From Azorinus chamasolen (taxonomy: Eukaryota; Mollusca; Bivalvia; Cardiida; Solecurtidae): DNA of 64,000 nt. The position numbers were made by a program, and so were the translations under genes. Below are positions 30,494-40,799 of this stretch, piece after piece. Every line of letters starts with the position of its first letter. Within the stretch, counting starts at the first letter, position 1. Under the pieces are notes generated by a model, which saw only the letters and a list, made by a program, of their open reading frames with translations, was not told the origin of the DNA and made no database searches. Where the stretch lies: NCBI GenBank assembly GCA_963576725.1, contig OY755252.1, forward strand, positions 56,077,985 to 56,141,984, written 5' to 3'.

Positions 30494-30576
30494 GACCCAT
30501 TCAGATATCTGTCTATATAATTATCTGTTTGATATCATATACCTTTCATAGATCTGCAATATGGTGTGATTGCTCG

Positions 30577-30800
30577 ACTCCTTCGCTGCAATTGTCGCAT
30601 CTGTGATTACCTATATATGCAAACAGTTTGGATCCAGATGAGACGCCGAGTAACTCGGCGTCTAACTCGGCGTCTCATCAAGATCCAAATTGTTTGTTAC
30701 CGTCACAATCATTTTTTGAAACAACAATGAAGAAAAAAAAAATAATATGGAAGCAGACGAAAAAGTTTGCAGACGACAAAAGTTGGCGGCGAAAGAGTTA
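30577..30800 (+). mobile_element. A-type MITE with a duplicated hairpin tip
   Basis: CTCCTTCGCTGCAATTGTCG to TTGGCGGCGAAAGAGTTA. The core has an extra CTCGGCGTCTAA beside the normal GCCGAGTAACTCGGCGTC. Confidence 0.82.
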
Positions 30801-30933
30801 CTGCAATTCCCATCTTACGTTTTCCCCTTTTTACTCTTTCTTCAAAGCATCTAGAATATCAAACACTATGGATCCTATTGAAACATCTCATCTGAATAAT
30901 GTTATCGCCAAGTTATACACACCGTGGAAAATA

Positions 30934-31108
30934 GTAACCCTTTCACCGCCAAATTATTATCTGCTGACACTATTGTCTGCTTCTTGTTTCAAAGTTCATT
31001 TTGTTGATATTTTGTACAAAATTAAACATTATAAAACCGTGCCAAACAACTTGGGTCCTGATTAGACTCTCGGCGTCTCATATTAATCCAAACTGTTTGC
31101 AAATCAGG
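30934..31108 (-). mobile_element. A-type MITE, degraded
   Basis: GTAACCCTTTCACCGCCAAA, TTATCTGCTGACACTATTG, CTCTCGGCGTCTCATATTAA, CCAAACTGTTTGC. Confidence 0.6.
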
Positions 31109-31283
31109 GGCCATGCTTATAAAGCTTTTTAGTTGAGTCTGAGTTCGTTCTCAAGCTTTGATTGGTCAGATTTGAGTTCTCAAGCTTTTGATTGGTCAGA
31201 TTTGAACCAAAGGCTCAAATCTGACCAATCAAAAACTTGAGAACGAACTCGGACTCAACTAAAAGCTTTTTAAGCATGGAGCC
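31109..31283. repeat. N-type palindrome
   Basis: GGCCATGCTTATAAAGC / GCTTTTTAAGCATGGAGCC ends. Arms TTGAGTCTGAGTTCGTTCTC and GAGAACGAACTCGGACTCAA; inner TTTGATTGGTCAGATTTGA is duplicated on the left. Confidence 0.85.
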
Positions 31284-31480
31284 AGAGCTACAGATAACGG
31301 TGAGTACTCAAGTATTAATATCATCATTTCTCCACAAAACCTTATGTTGTGACCACTCTTTAGAATCGTCTCTTCAAGACGATTCTAAAGAGTGGTCACA
31401 ACACAGGGTTTGGTGGAGAAATAAAGACTTTATTCTTGAAAATGGTTTAATTTACGCATCTTATAATTATAGACCTCTGC
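31284..31480. repeat. M-type palindromic repeat, directly joined to the N palindrome
   Basis: AGAGCTACAGATAACGG left end. Hairpin TGTGACCACTCTTTAGAATC / GATTCTAAAGAGTGGTCACA; right end GAAAATGGTTTAATTTACGC. Confidence 0.78.
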
Positions 31481-31730
31481 AAATGTTATCATGGATTCGC
31501 CTTTGGCGTCCAAAGCGCATGTGTCCTTCGCATGCTTTGCCTCAACAACAACAATTCAATCACAAATACATTCTTTTTTGTCCATAAGTATCTAAAACAT
31601 ACCAAAATATAGTTTTCTGACCCAACCAAAAAAAAAAAAGATTTTTTTTTCGTGGAAATCTGCTCAAAAATCGATGGGTTCATTCACTGCGATCGTCCTT
31701 GAAAGCTTATTTGACCACCGATTTCCATAA

Positions 31731-31930
31731 NNNNNNNNNNNNNNNNNNNNNNNNNNNNNNNNNNNNNNNNNNNNNNNNNNNNNNNNNNNNNNNNNNNNNN
31801 NNNNNNNNNNNNNNNNNNNNNNNNNNNNNNNNNNNNNNNNNNNNNNNNNNNNNNNNNNNNNNNNNNNNNNNNNNNNNNNNNNNNNNNNNNNNNNNNNNNN
31901 NNNNNNNNNNNNNNNNNNNNNNNNNNNNNN
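31731..31930. other. Assembly gap (200 N)
   Basis: Run of N; length is probably nominal. Confidence 1.
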
Positions 31931-32160
31931 TCCAATTCGTTATGTCTGAAAGTCAATTTATTATGAATACTACACGGTTCGTGATGTCCATTTGTAGCTT
32001 GTTTTGTTCAAAAGTAATTTCGTCTTGTGCAAACATCAATTTCTTATGTACACAAAACAATTTGATATGTAGCCAAAACAATTCGGTGTGTAATATATCT
32101 TAATTTGTTATGTGCAGCTGCCAATTTGCCATGTATATTAAATGTATGTTGTCCAGCTGA
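31931..32160. repeat. Degenerate ATGT-containing repeat beside the gap
   Basis: Loosely repeated 'CAATTTxxTATGT' phrases, for example TCAATTTATTATGAATAC, AACAATTTGATATGTAGCC and TTAATTTGTTATGTGC. Confidence 0.45.
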
Positions 32161-32248
32161 GGCGTTGCATATATACATGTTTACTGTTTATTGTGTCGTA
32201 CCTAAAGCAGAGCCTAATCAGTATCTACACTGTGCGCCCCTCGGCTTA

Positions 32249-32456
32249 TACAGTAAAACCTCACTATAACGACCACTAAATTGTGTTAATTAGATGGTAT
32301 TTATTATAGGGGGCTGCTTAAAGCAAGGTGAAAGTAAAACAGAACGCTCCTATAGGAGCTGTCTGTTTTACTTTCACCTTGCTTTAAGCAACCACCTGTC
32401 TTTAACACAATTTAATTGGTGTAATTTAGTGGCTGTTATAGAAAGGCTTTACTGTA
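32249..32456. mobile_element. F-type palindromic MITE
   Basis: TACAGTAAAACCTCACTATA to ATAGAAAGGCTTTACTGTA; centre GAACGCTCCTATAGGAGCTG. Confidence 0.88.
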
Positions 32457-32524
32457 CATGTAGCGTCTGCACAAGCTTCGTGTCTATCGGTGAAAACAAT
32501 GTATACCCTGATCAAATGTCAGTC

Positions 32525-32812
32525 TTAACCCCTTTACCTGTTCAATATTCATGTTAGAAATTATGACATCATGAATATGTATTAGCTGAAGTTTTATAAT
32601 TAAACAAAAGCTGCAGAATCATGTCTATATAATGTCAAAAGCAAACAGAGTAGACCCAGTTTAAAACTCTCTGCTATGGCTAGACTTTACAATGTTCATT
32701 TCAGAAGCAAGCTGAACATACCCTAATCGGACAGAAGCTCTAGAAACTGATCTGGGTGTACCCTGTTTGCATCTGTATGAAAAGTGTCGTCTCTATCGGG
32801 TTAAGGGTTAAA
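32525..32812 (+). mobile_element. P-type MITE with an expanded core
   Basis: TTAACCCCTTTACCTGTTCA to TATCGGGTTAAGGGTTAA. The core is replaced by a longer unrelated-looking segment (GACTTTACAATGTTCATTTC) between the GCAAACAGAGTAGACCC and GTACCCTGTTTGC arms. Confidence 0.65.
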
Positions 32813-32827
32813 CAAGTGGGAATGTCC

Positions 32828-33080
32828 TTAACCCTTTCCCTGTTATATGTTTATTCTATATTCCAATACCTACTTAATATTCATGAATAAAATAGTTAAA
32901 ATGAAATATGGAAGGTGGATCAATAATGTAGCCATTTTAGAAAGTAAAGCAACAAATCTTTCTTATTCCACTAGCAAACGGAGCAGATCCTGATCAGACG
33001 GCTCTCATAGGAGTAGTCTGATCTGAGTCTACTCTGTTTGCAAATGCATGAAAACACGTTTATATGATGGAAAGGGTTAA
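32828..33080 (-). mobile_element. O-type TTAA MITE
   Basis: TTAACCCTTTCCCTGTTATA to ATATGATGGAAAGGGTTAA; core ACGGCTCTCATAGGAGTAGT. Confidence 0.88.
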
Positions 33081-33320
33081 ACACATTAATGTTTGGAGAT
33101 TAATTGTTGACAAACCTGTATATATAGTGCATCATCTGGCGTAGGTCTACACTGTTGGCGTGTTGCCACATAAATGGACGCTAGACATAGAGTGTCTCTA
33201 ACTCTTTACTTTCTTGTGTTGTTATTCGTATTATTGTTGTTGTTTTATTGTATCGCTCACTACGCTCATAATTATATACATGTAGATTTTGTTAATTCGA
33301 AACAGTAGCGTTTGGTTTCT

Positions 33321-33568
33321 TGAACTCTTTCGGCGCAAATGTCGCCTGTTGGCACCATTGAAAACAGTGCAGTCCCAGGTAAGATGCCGCCTTTTCAAGG
33401 CGGCATCTGACCTGGGACTTCACTGTTTTCTGTATTATTTCAGCCCAAGCATACAGGTTTTTAAAAACAAATGTTTTACTAATATGCCTTTATTATTTAG
33501 TTTAGAGTTATATTTAATATGAATTATTATTGCAGACGATACTTTTAAATTTGGCGCCAAAAGAGTTA
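33321..33568 (+). mobile_element. E-type TTAA-like MITE
   Basis: TGAACTCTTTCGGCGCAAAT to TTGGCGCCAAAAGAGTTA. Core ATGCCGCCTTTTCAAGGCGG; tail GTTTTACTAATATGCCTT. Confidence 0.85.
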
Positions 33569-33786
33569 CATGTAACCCTTCAAATACTGAAGTCTCAAAG
33601 TGGACGAGTCTATCACTGTTTAACTATAGAGAGTCCATTCAGTATGAAAGGGTATAGTTTGCGATAAGATTTTGAATAACAAACGATGCAGACCCTGATC
33701 AGAGGACTCCTCTAGGAGCCCTCTGATCTGGGTCTACACTGTTTGCAGATACCGGTATAGTCGTTTTCCTCATTTAAGGGTTAAGG
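33569..33786 (-). mobile_element. S-type MITE, best copy
   Basis: GTAACCCTTCAAATACTG to TCCTCATTTAAGGGTTAA. Core GAGGACTCCTCTAGGAGCCC; arms GATGCAGACCCTGATCAG and GATCTGGGTCTACACTG. Confidence 0.75.
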
Positions 33787-33913
33787 GTCCGGGCTGTAAG
33801 GATAAGAGTAATTACGATAACAATCTTGAAAGGAAAGAGCCTTGTTATTTCTCCATTATGAAGATTACTCTCAAAACCGCAAACAAAACCCAGGATTGTA
33901 GATAAGAGGAATA

Positions 33914-34142
33914 TTAACTCTTTACTTCACCAATTCCCTCATAACCTTTGAATAAATCTACCGAAAAGGAGTACATTGTATTAACTAGGGAAAAGGAACA
34001 TTTTAGAATTTCGTAGTTCTGAAACCATTGTGATAAATAGAGCATTTGCTCCTCAGGAGCAAATGCTCTATTTATCTCAATGGTTTCAAAAAGTGACTTT
34101 TACATAGGCGTAGAAAGGCGTATTTATGGAGTAAAGGGTTAA
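33914..34142 (-). mobile_element. C-type interior with B-type ends
   Basis: Outer ends TTAACTCTTTACTTCACC and TTTATGGAGTAAAGGGTTAA are B-like. The interior (GAATAAATCTACCGAAAAGG, TTTGCTCCTCAGGAGCAAAT) is C. A chimera of two TTAA families. Confidence 0.7.
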
Positions 34143-34165
34143 TGAATATTCATGAAAGAAATAAT

Positions 34166-34357
34166 TACAGTAAAACCCCTCTAAACCAGACGTGAAATTT
34201 AGCCTAAATATAACTACTGGAGACAAATGACAGCTTAATGCAAGGTACAAGTCGTGCGGAAAGCTCCTCTAGGAGCCTTTTGTATGACTTTCACCCTGTA
34301 TTAAGAAGTCCCCTGTCTAGAAGTATCTAAATTCTTCTTTAGATGGGTTTTACTATA
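34166..34357. mobile_element. J-type MITE
   Basis: TACAGTAAAACCCCTCTAAA to TAGATGGGTTTTACTATA; centre GGAAAGCTCCTCTAGGAGCC. Confidence 0.82.
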
Positions 34358-34412
34358 CATCATATAAGATCATCGCGCTTTTCACAAAGAGTAATATTAT
34401 TTGCCAGGATTG

Positions 34413-34673
34413 CTGACTGATTGATTTGATTAACGTCCGTTTCTGCTCACCTCGGGCTAATTGGACGCCCAGAGTGAGGGCAGATGATACAGAGAAACCC
34501 GGGCGCGATGTCCTACTCTTATTATCAACAGAGTTTCTCTGGTTCTTTAAGATGCTCAGTGTAAAGCACCAATACATCTGACCTCCGTTTATAATGACTT
34601 TCGGGCGGAGGATCGAACCCGGGACCCCTGGTATTGTAGTCGAGCGCTTTACCACACGGCCAAGTCCGCCGGT
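34413..34673 (-). mobile_element. tRNA-derived SINE
   Basis: Minus strand: tRNA-like head with box A TGGCCGTGTGGTAAAGCG and box B GGTTCGATCC. The 3' end is ACGTTAATCAAATCAATCAG. Target duplication AGGATTG at 34406-34412 and 34674-34680. Confidence 0.8.
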
Positions 34674-34680
34674 AGGATTG

Positions 34681-35246
34681 TTGTACATGTAAATGACTCT
34701 TAATGACTTTGAGGTTAGTAGGTAACAGATCAAGGTCAAACTTCAAGGTCAAATGTCAAACTATACCATATGGTTTTCATATATAGGTTAATAAGAAGGT
34801 TGATCATGAGAAGTACATTGTCCCTATTGCTTTTGAGGTATGTGTGTGAATGGTCAAGATCAAATAGCACGTTCAAATGTCATTAAAAACCTTTGCTATA
34901 TCAGAGATATAGAATTCATACTGGGCATGCATGCTCACCGCAAGAAACTACATTCCCATTTCATTAAAACTGCATCTTTTGAAGGAGTCATGTCAAGGTC
35001 GAGGTCAGTCATCAATGTCAAATTAAATGTCAAGTGACGAGAACATTATAAGCTGGGTAGTGGGTACCACCATTGGGGAATACATGTGTGTACACACATC
35101 TCTTGTTACCGGGTCGACTTGATCAGGCTTGTGATACATGTAAGGGACATGTCGATGCTATTTATAACCATTCTCATGTCGACAACTAATGTCTACTCAG
35201 CCTCTGATTGGCTAAATGTTCACGGACTTCCGATTCGTTCAATCAT
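34681..35246. repeat. AAGGTCA-rich sequence, otherwise unassigned
   Basis: Scattered TCAAGGTCAAA and TTCAAATGTCA motifs like those inside 41132-46304. No gene. A GTGTGTACACAC inverted run lies near 35086. Confidence 0.4.
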
Positions 35247-35502
35247 TTAACCCTTTACTCCATAAATACGCCTTTCTATGCATTTTCAAACACAGTAGAC
35301 CCAGCTCAGATGGCTCATGTAGGAGCCGTCTAATCAGTGCTTGCTCTGTTTGCTTTATGTAGAAATATAGATAAGATTCTACAGTTTCTGCTTTGGCCAA
35401 AACATCCTGTGTAAATGTGCTATTATAACAATTGATCTACATGTATTTAACATTTGTAATCTCATTATTTCTTACATGAATATTCAAGGAGTAAAGGGTT
35501 AA
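35247..35502 (+). mobile_element. B-type TTAA MITE, complete
   Basis: TTAACCCTTTACTCCATAAA to CAAGGAGTAAAGGGTTAA; core ATGGCTCATGTAGGAGCCGT. Confidence 0.88.
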
Positions 35503-35528
35503 AGATCTACTGACCTACTTCGCCCTAG

Positions 35529-35595
35529 TGCCAAACAGCTTGGATTCTGAGTATCTCGAAGTCACATCTGGACCCAAGCTGTTTGCAAATGGCGT
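35529..35595. mobile_element. A-type core, degraded
   Basis: CAAACAGCTTGGATTCTGAG ... ACATCTGGACCCAAGCTGTT with the central GCCGAG segment partly lost. Confidence 0.6.
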
Positions 35596-35604
35596 CAAGG
35601 AGCA

Positions 35605-35839
35605 TTAACCTTTTCACCGCCAATGGCACAAAAATGCATGCACATCAAATAGTGCAGTGCACCTTTTCAAGGCGGCGTCTAATCAAGGACTTCACTTTTT
35701 GTATCAAACCTTATTTCTATATATGTGCTTTATTCCTTTGAAATGTGCATTTATTGATCTCGTTTCCTTATTTTATCTAATGATTTAACAAAATTGGTTT
35801 GCAGACGACAATTTAAAAAATGGCGCCGAAAAGGGTTAA
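35605..35839 (-). mobile_element. D-type TTAA MITE
   Basis: TTAACCTTTTCACCGCCAAT to TGGCGCCGAAAAGGGTTAA. The left half of the core is deleted; CACCTTTTCAAGGCGGCG remains. Confidence 0.82.
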
Positions 35840-35939
35840 GCATGAGAAGAGTTTAAGAGTTCATTTCAAAATGGCGTTACAGTTAAACTTGAAAGTATTT
35901 AACGTCAAATATCTGTGTGTGACTGTTGTTAGAGTTTCT

Positions 35940-36115
35940 GGTCATTCGGATTCATTAGTTTCGATGTTATTAATTTTGAATAAGCCGGTGCTAGGGGCGT
36001 GAGTAGTGTTGCACTTTTAATTACTACTCACGAACAGACTCAATAAAACCGAGTCTACAATTTTCTCTTTTCACATTGCTGTTTTCGCTTTCGAATGAGC
36101 TTCTATATTCAGAAC
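35940..36115 (-). repeat. Z repeat
   Basis: GGGGCGTGAGTAGTGTTGCA, ACAGACTCAATAAAACCGAG and GCTGTTTTCGCTTTC recur on the opposite strand at 37395-37610 and 44710-44920. Confidence 0.6.
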
Positions 36116-36154
36116 CTGCTAAAATAATGATATATAGGAGAGTTTGTTTATCAA

Positions 36155-36445
36155 TACAGTTTAACTTGGATATCTCGAAATCGTATAACTCGAGCTTCGG
36201 ATGACTCAAAGTAAAAATTCAGTCCTTCCAAAATTTACAATGCAGACCTGTTCTAAAGTATATCACTGTGTGACGGCTAATGCAGGTCTAAAGTAATGCC
36301 AGGAGCTTTCAGCATTACTCGAGACCTGCATTAAGCTGTGAACTTGCGTAATTGTTCAGATTAGAGATCGGATGACTCGAAGGTCAGTTATCTCGAAGTA
36401 ATTTATATAGTTCTTTGAAGTTCGAGATATCGAAGTTCAACTGTA
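36155..36445. mobile_element. H-type MITE
   Basis: TACAGTTTAACTTGGATATC to GAGATATCGAAGTTCAACTGTA-type end; GCAGGTCTAAAGTAATGCC with a shortened centre. Confidence 0.82.
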
Positions 36446-36615
36446 CTGAATGTAGGCCAACTATAGTAAAATATTGATTTTGATTTGGGCTCATTCAGAG
36501 ATTTTTAGTATTTAATTAAGTACATTTGTTACTTTAAAACTCTTTTTTGTTACAATTGTCATTTAATGTATATCAGGATTATTAATATATACATAAAACC
36601 CAATGTACAGTATCT

Positions 36616-36863
36616 ATAAACTCCTTCCTTGTTCCATTCATAACAAATTTCAACACTTACTGAATATTCATGGACAAAATAGTTACAAGGAAATATGGAT
36701 GGTGGGACGTTGTAGCCATTTTAGATACTAAGGAAACGTATCTATCAAATTCCATAAGCAAACAGAGCAGATCCTGATCAGAGGGTCCTATAAGAGCCGT
36801 CTGATCTGGGTCTTCTCTGTTTGCAGATGCATGAAAATGCGTTTATATGAAGGAAAGTATTAA
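36616..36863 (-). mobile_element. O-type MITE
   Basis: TCCTTCCTTGTTCCATTC; CATGGACAAAATAGTTAC; core GAGGGTCCTATAAGAGCCGT; TATATGAAGGAAAGTATTAA. Confidence 0.75.
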
Positions 36864-36966
36864 AGTTCGTTGAACTGTTACCATCACACAAATGGCTAAG
36901 TGACTAATAATTATGTTACACGAGCTGTTACTGAACTGCAATCAACTAATGCAGTCAATATATTAC

Positions 36967-37215
36967 TTAACTCTTCGCATGCTATTCACGTCAATATATG
37001 TACCTGTAAATAGTGAAGACCCAGATGAGACAGCTCCTGCAGGAGCTGTCTCATCAGGGTCTGCACTATTTACAAGTTGATTGTGCAACCAGTGCACCCA
37101 CAGCAGTGATTGCACAGCGAAATACTTGTACACAGTGAAGATATATGTAATTATACAACAGGACATGGGTAAAGAAGGAGAAATGTATTTTAAAATTCAG
37201 CAAGAGAAGGGTTAA
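36967..37215. mobile_element. T-type TTAA MITE
   Basis: TTAACTCTTCGCATGC to AGCAAGAGAAGGGTTAA. Perfect hairpin ACAGCTCCTGCAGGAGCTGT with GTAAATAGTGAAGACCCAGA arms. Only one clear copy here. Confidence 0.75.
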
Positions 37216-37394
37216 GGTGGTTGAGCTGTAGCTGTTGCCATCATTTTAGATAGCAACGTGACTTGAATATATACACGAGCTGCTACTAAACTACACCAAA
37301 CCAATATAACATAGATATTAATATGCCTGAAGTGTTACCAAATGTATAAGTGACAAAATGTCTTGAGTATGTCACACGAGCTTTGATTAAAGTA

Positions 37395-37775
37395 TAACAA
37401 CAATTCTGAAAGAAGGAGATCATTTGAAAGCAAAAGCATCAATGCGAAAAGAGACTCGGTTTTATTGAATCTGTTCATGAGCAATTATAAAGTGCAATAC
37501 TACTCCCGGCCAGTCCCCCCCCCCCCCCCCACCCCTTCTGGCATTAGCGGTATTCAATTTTCATAAATGCGGGCATTGAAATTAATGATCCCGATGGATC
37601 CCAAAAAATATAACAACACTGAGAATGAAGTAAAAAGGGGGAGAGGTGTGGACTCCACATGAGGTGTTTAACCTGCCGTTGTGAAGTACATGTACAGTAC
37701 ATAAATTCTGAAAAAAGGAGGTCCTTTGAAATCAAAAGCAGCAATGTTAATAAAGACTCGGTACTATTGAGCAGT
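37395..37775 (+). repeat. Z repeat with poly-C insertion, plus a partial second copy
   Basis: GACTCGGTTTTATTGAATC and GCAATACTACTCCCGGCC; a run of ~16 C at 37507-37530; TAATGATCCCGATGGATCCC. A second shorter copy, GACTCGGTACTATTGAGC, lies at ~37752. Confidence 0.6.
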
Positions 37776-37799
37776 TAGTTAAGTGCTACTTGTGTATAC

Positions 37800-38010
37800 G
37801 CATTACTAAATCGGTTTGATACGAATACAAAAGTCATGTAGGTCTATTGTGAGTTCCAACATTTGTATACATACAAATCAGTTTGATATGACAACTTATA
37901 GGTCCAATGTGAGCTTACACATGCGTAAACATAACAAATTCAATTTGATACGAATACCTGTGAGTTCAGTATGATGTACTTTTAAAGATCATATTGATAC
38001 GAGTACCTGT
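37800..38010 (+). repeat. Degenerate tandem repeat
   Basis: Loose repeats of 'TTTGATACGAATACxTGTGAG', e.g. GGTTTGATACGAATACA, CAGTTTGATATGAC and CAATTTGATACGAATACCTG. Confidence 0.5.
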
Positions 38011-38305
38011 GGTTATTCGTCAAGCACACACTCAGCCTAAAGTCATGTATATCTGTCTTTACTTTGTGGTTGACAGTTGTTTATGTCGCCTTACAGGTAG
38101 ATGAGAAAAGAAATTGCAGCGCAAACGAAATTCGACTGAGCTTAATGCTGTAAGCGACACTGGATCGATCACCATCTAAAAGTACGTGAAACCCGTTAAC
38201 ACGTTGAAACAGACATATGTCTGCTCAAAACCAGGTCTAGGACAAGTTTTACTGGCATGCAATGCGTTGAAGCATTTGAGAAACTTCGAACAGTTAGGGC
38301 TGTTT

Positions 38306-38478
38306 CATTTAAATGTGTATGGGGGGCACTTTAAAAAAAAACAGCTTTGCATGGATGGGTTTTGCTGCAGAAATGGTACTATTTGGTTTTGTGCACTAGT
38401 AAACAACTTCTATCAGCAGACTATTGATGGGTGGCCGAATTTGAAAGTGCCTTCCTGCACCCCCATACACATTTAAAT
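38306..38478. mobile_element. Small inverted-repeat element
   Basis: ATTTAAATGTGTATGGGGG at the left mirrors CCCCATACACATTTAAAT at the right, with GCACTTT / AAAGTGC just inside; ~170 bp. Confidence 0.6.
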
Positions 38479-38483
38479 GGAAC

Positions 38484-38583
38484 AACCCTTAGTCAAACAG
38501 ATTGGATCCTTACTCGGCGTCTCATCTGGATCCAATCTGTTTGTAAATACCAGTGTGGTCGTGCTAAGCACGGTAAGGGTTAA
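38484..38583. mobile_element. A-type core with right end
   Basis: CAAACAGATTGGATCC, a shortened core TTACTCGGCGTCTCATCTGG, CAATCTGTTTG and GGTAAGGGTTAA. Confidence 0.6.
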
Positions 38584-38612
38584 TCCTTGTTTCATCGGTA
38601 AGCGACTCCTAA

Positions 38613-38858
38613 TTAACCCTTTTCCCGCTATCCGCGATCGGACTCGCATTTGCAAACAGCTTGGATCCAGATGAGACGCCGAGTAACTGGGCGTCTCATC
38701 AGAATCCATACTGTTTGACAGTACTACGACCGAGTGTTTTTGTTGTTGGTTTATTGGTGCGGAGAGAAAACAGAGAAAAGTCTACATTGATCACTTATAT
38801 TAGACATTTTTTCAGGCAAAAGTTACTTAATGTTCAAGGTTGTTAAGCAGACGGTTAA
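38613..38858. mobile_element. A-like TTAA MITE
   Basis: TTAACCCTTTTCCCGCTATC; hairpin GATGAGACGCCGAGTAACTG / GGCGTCTCATCAGAATCC. The right end AGCAGACGGTTAAAG is a likely terminus. Confidence 0.6.
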
Positions 38859-38892
38859 AGATTGTAAGATATTTGAATTTATTGTGTCCCTG

Positions 38893-39314
38893 GGGACACA
38901 GTTTATATTGTGTGTAACCATGGCCCAGCGTAATATAGTTTAGGCGGGACACTGTTTATATTGTGTGTAACCATGGCCCAGCGTAATATAGTTTAGGCGG
39001 GACACTGTTTATATTGTGTGTAACCATGGCCCAGCGTAATATAGTTTAGGCGGGACACTGTTTATATTGTGTGTAACCATGGCCCAGCGTAATATAGTTT
39101 AGGCGGGACACTGTTTATATTGTGTGTAACCATGGCCCAGCGTAATATAGTATAGGCGGGACACTGTTTATATTGTGTGTAACCATGGCCCAGCGTAATA
39201 TAGTATAGGCGGGACACTGTTTATATTGTGTGTAACCATGGCCCAGCGTAATATAGTTTAGGCGGGACACTGTTTATATTGTGTGTAACCATGGCCCAGC
39301 GTAATATAGTATAG
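38893..39314 (+). repeat. 53-bp tandem array, 8 copies
   Basis: Units start GGGACACTGTTTATATTGTG at 38893, 38946, 38999, 39052, 39105, 39158, 39211 and 39264. Only one-base differences (TTTAGG/TATAGG) separate most copies, so it is very recent. Confidence 0.97.
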
Positions 39315-39362
39315 GTAGGGTGGGGCGGGATGGGGTGGGGGCAGGGCGGGGCGGGCGGGATG
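39313..39362 (+). repeat. G-rich tract, possible G-quadruplex
   Basis: Several runs of 3-5 G (GGGTGGGGCGGGATGGGGTG and GGGCGGGGCGGGCGGG) directly at the end of the 53-bp array. Related weaker tracts lie at ~39427 and ~39540. Confidence 0.75.
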
Positions 39363-39665
39363 TTCAGGACTGCATTCAAAGGAGCTATTATTCAGTGTTA
39401 TATCGAAACGTACTATGGAATTAGTTTGGGGCGGGATGGGGCGTGTGGAACGGATAGGTGCGTGGGCTGTTGATCAATGATTTTATTCAAATCTTATATC
39501 TAAACACGTACTATGAGCTTTGTTTGAGATCGTGGTCGGGCGATAGGGGTATGGCGGGTGATGGGGTGGGGCGCGGCTGTTGAACAGTGTATTCGTGTGT
39601 GCTAATGTACAGTGTTCATTTCTAAGCACTCACGTACTCACATTTGTTTGGAATCTTATGCCTGG

Positions 39666-39806
39666 CTCCGATGTAATAAAACGTTTTGCTTTTGTCTGAG
39701 ATGATTCTCAAGCATATGACTGGTCAGGTTCTGAGCTTGCTCAGAATCTGACCAATCAGATACTTGAGAAGAATCTGAGACTCAGACTCAGAAGTTTTAT
39801 GACCTT
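39666..39806. repeat. N-type palindrome
   Basis: GTCTGAGATGATTCTCAAGC / TACTTGAGAAGAATCTGAGA arms and inner GGTCAGGTTCTGAGC / GCTCAGAATCTGACC. Confidence 0.8.
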
Positions 39807-39827
39807 GGACACTGGAGTGTTGACTTT

Positions 39828-40440
39828 GATACAGATAAAGTTGTATATATCTTTATACTAAAATCGTCATTTCTCCACCCAAACCTGTGACGTGACCACA
39901 TTTAAGAAACGTCTCGAAATACTAAAATCGTCATTTCGCCATCAAATGCTATGTTGTGACCACTCTTTAGAATCGCCTCGAAATACAATAAAAATGTACT
40001 GAAATCGTAGTTTCTCTGCCAAACCTTATGCTCGGACCACACTTTTGAATCGTCTCGAATTAACCCATTTGTTCCAAGTGGAGTATTCCATGCTTATATA
40101 TTGGATTAGTCCATTTTTTATCTAAGGGATGCCTGGTATAAATTTTCATGTTTGTTTTGTTTTATATTTAATTTCAGCAAACAGTGTAGATGCTGATCAG
40201 ACACCGCATAATGCGGCGTCTGACCTGAGTCTACACTGTTTACCTATATGCCATATTTGGGATCGTGGGCGTAAATTGGTTAATATTGTCATTTCTTCCA
40301 CCAATTCCTTTATTATGATGACTTTAGAATCGTCTCGAAGTAATAAAAGCGTCACTGTGACTACTATTTAGAATCTAGATTCTTAAGATTGGTCACAACA
40401 TATGGTTTGGTGGACAACTAAAGGAGCAGTTCTTGAAACT
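39828..40440. repeat. M-type repeat cluster interrupted by an L-type MITE
   Basis: ATACAGATAAAG, then three partial copies of 'AAATCGTCATTTCTCC...TGTGACCACTCTTTAGAATCGTCTCGAA' before and after the L MITE at 40060-40283. It ends GATTGGTCACAACATATGG. Confidence 0.65.
40060..40283. mobile_element. L-type TTAA MITE
   Basis: TTAACCCATTTGTTCCAAGT to GGCGTAAATTGGTTAA; core AGACACCGCATAATGCGGCG. Inserted in an M repeat at CTCGAA|TTAA. Confidence 0.85.
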
Positions 40441-40555
40441 GTTCTAGTTTACACATCGTATTTATTCCTCTCATCAACCACCGCCCTTTGTAAACCATAG
40501 CCTTATATTTACATTCGCCCTGAAACGTCCTTATATAACCTTATTCTAAAAAGAA

Positions 40556-40790
40556 AGTTGCATAACCTCATGAACACCGGAAGCACGTCATTCATTTCTT
40601 AAATATAAGAAATACAATGGAATATAAATATAAGAAATAAATGACGTGCTCCCGGTGTTCATGTGTTATGCAACGCATAGCTTTACGAGCAAAGATACAC
40701 GTGAAGCCCTCGGGCTTCACTAACTTTGCTCGTAAAGCTATGCGTTGCATAACCTCATGAACACCGGAAGCACGTCATTCATTTCTTAAT
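40556..40790. repeat. Q: composite palindrome (arm, inverted arm, 68-bp hairpin, arm)
   Basis: GTTGCATAACCTCATGAACA...CACGTCATTCATTTC occurs at 40558 and 40745 and inverted at about 40628-40675. Between the inverted and the last copy lies a perfect-looking hairpin of GCATAGCTTTACGAGCAAAG with tip GAAGCCCTCGGGCTTC. Confidence 0.85.
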
Positions 40791-40799
40791 TGGACGAAC

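Noticed and set aside
30628..31065. 145-residue ORF
   Set aside because: Made of A-type MITE sequence (starts at the GATGAGACGCC arm); no family resemblance.
31684..32103. ORFs spanning the N run
   Set aside because: Mostly undefined residues across an assembly gap.
34353..34739. 128-residue minus-strand ORF
   Set aside because: Runs through the tRNA-derived SINE.
38186..38476. 96-residue ORF
   Set aside because: Overlaps a small inverted-repeat element; no domain or splice-supported context.
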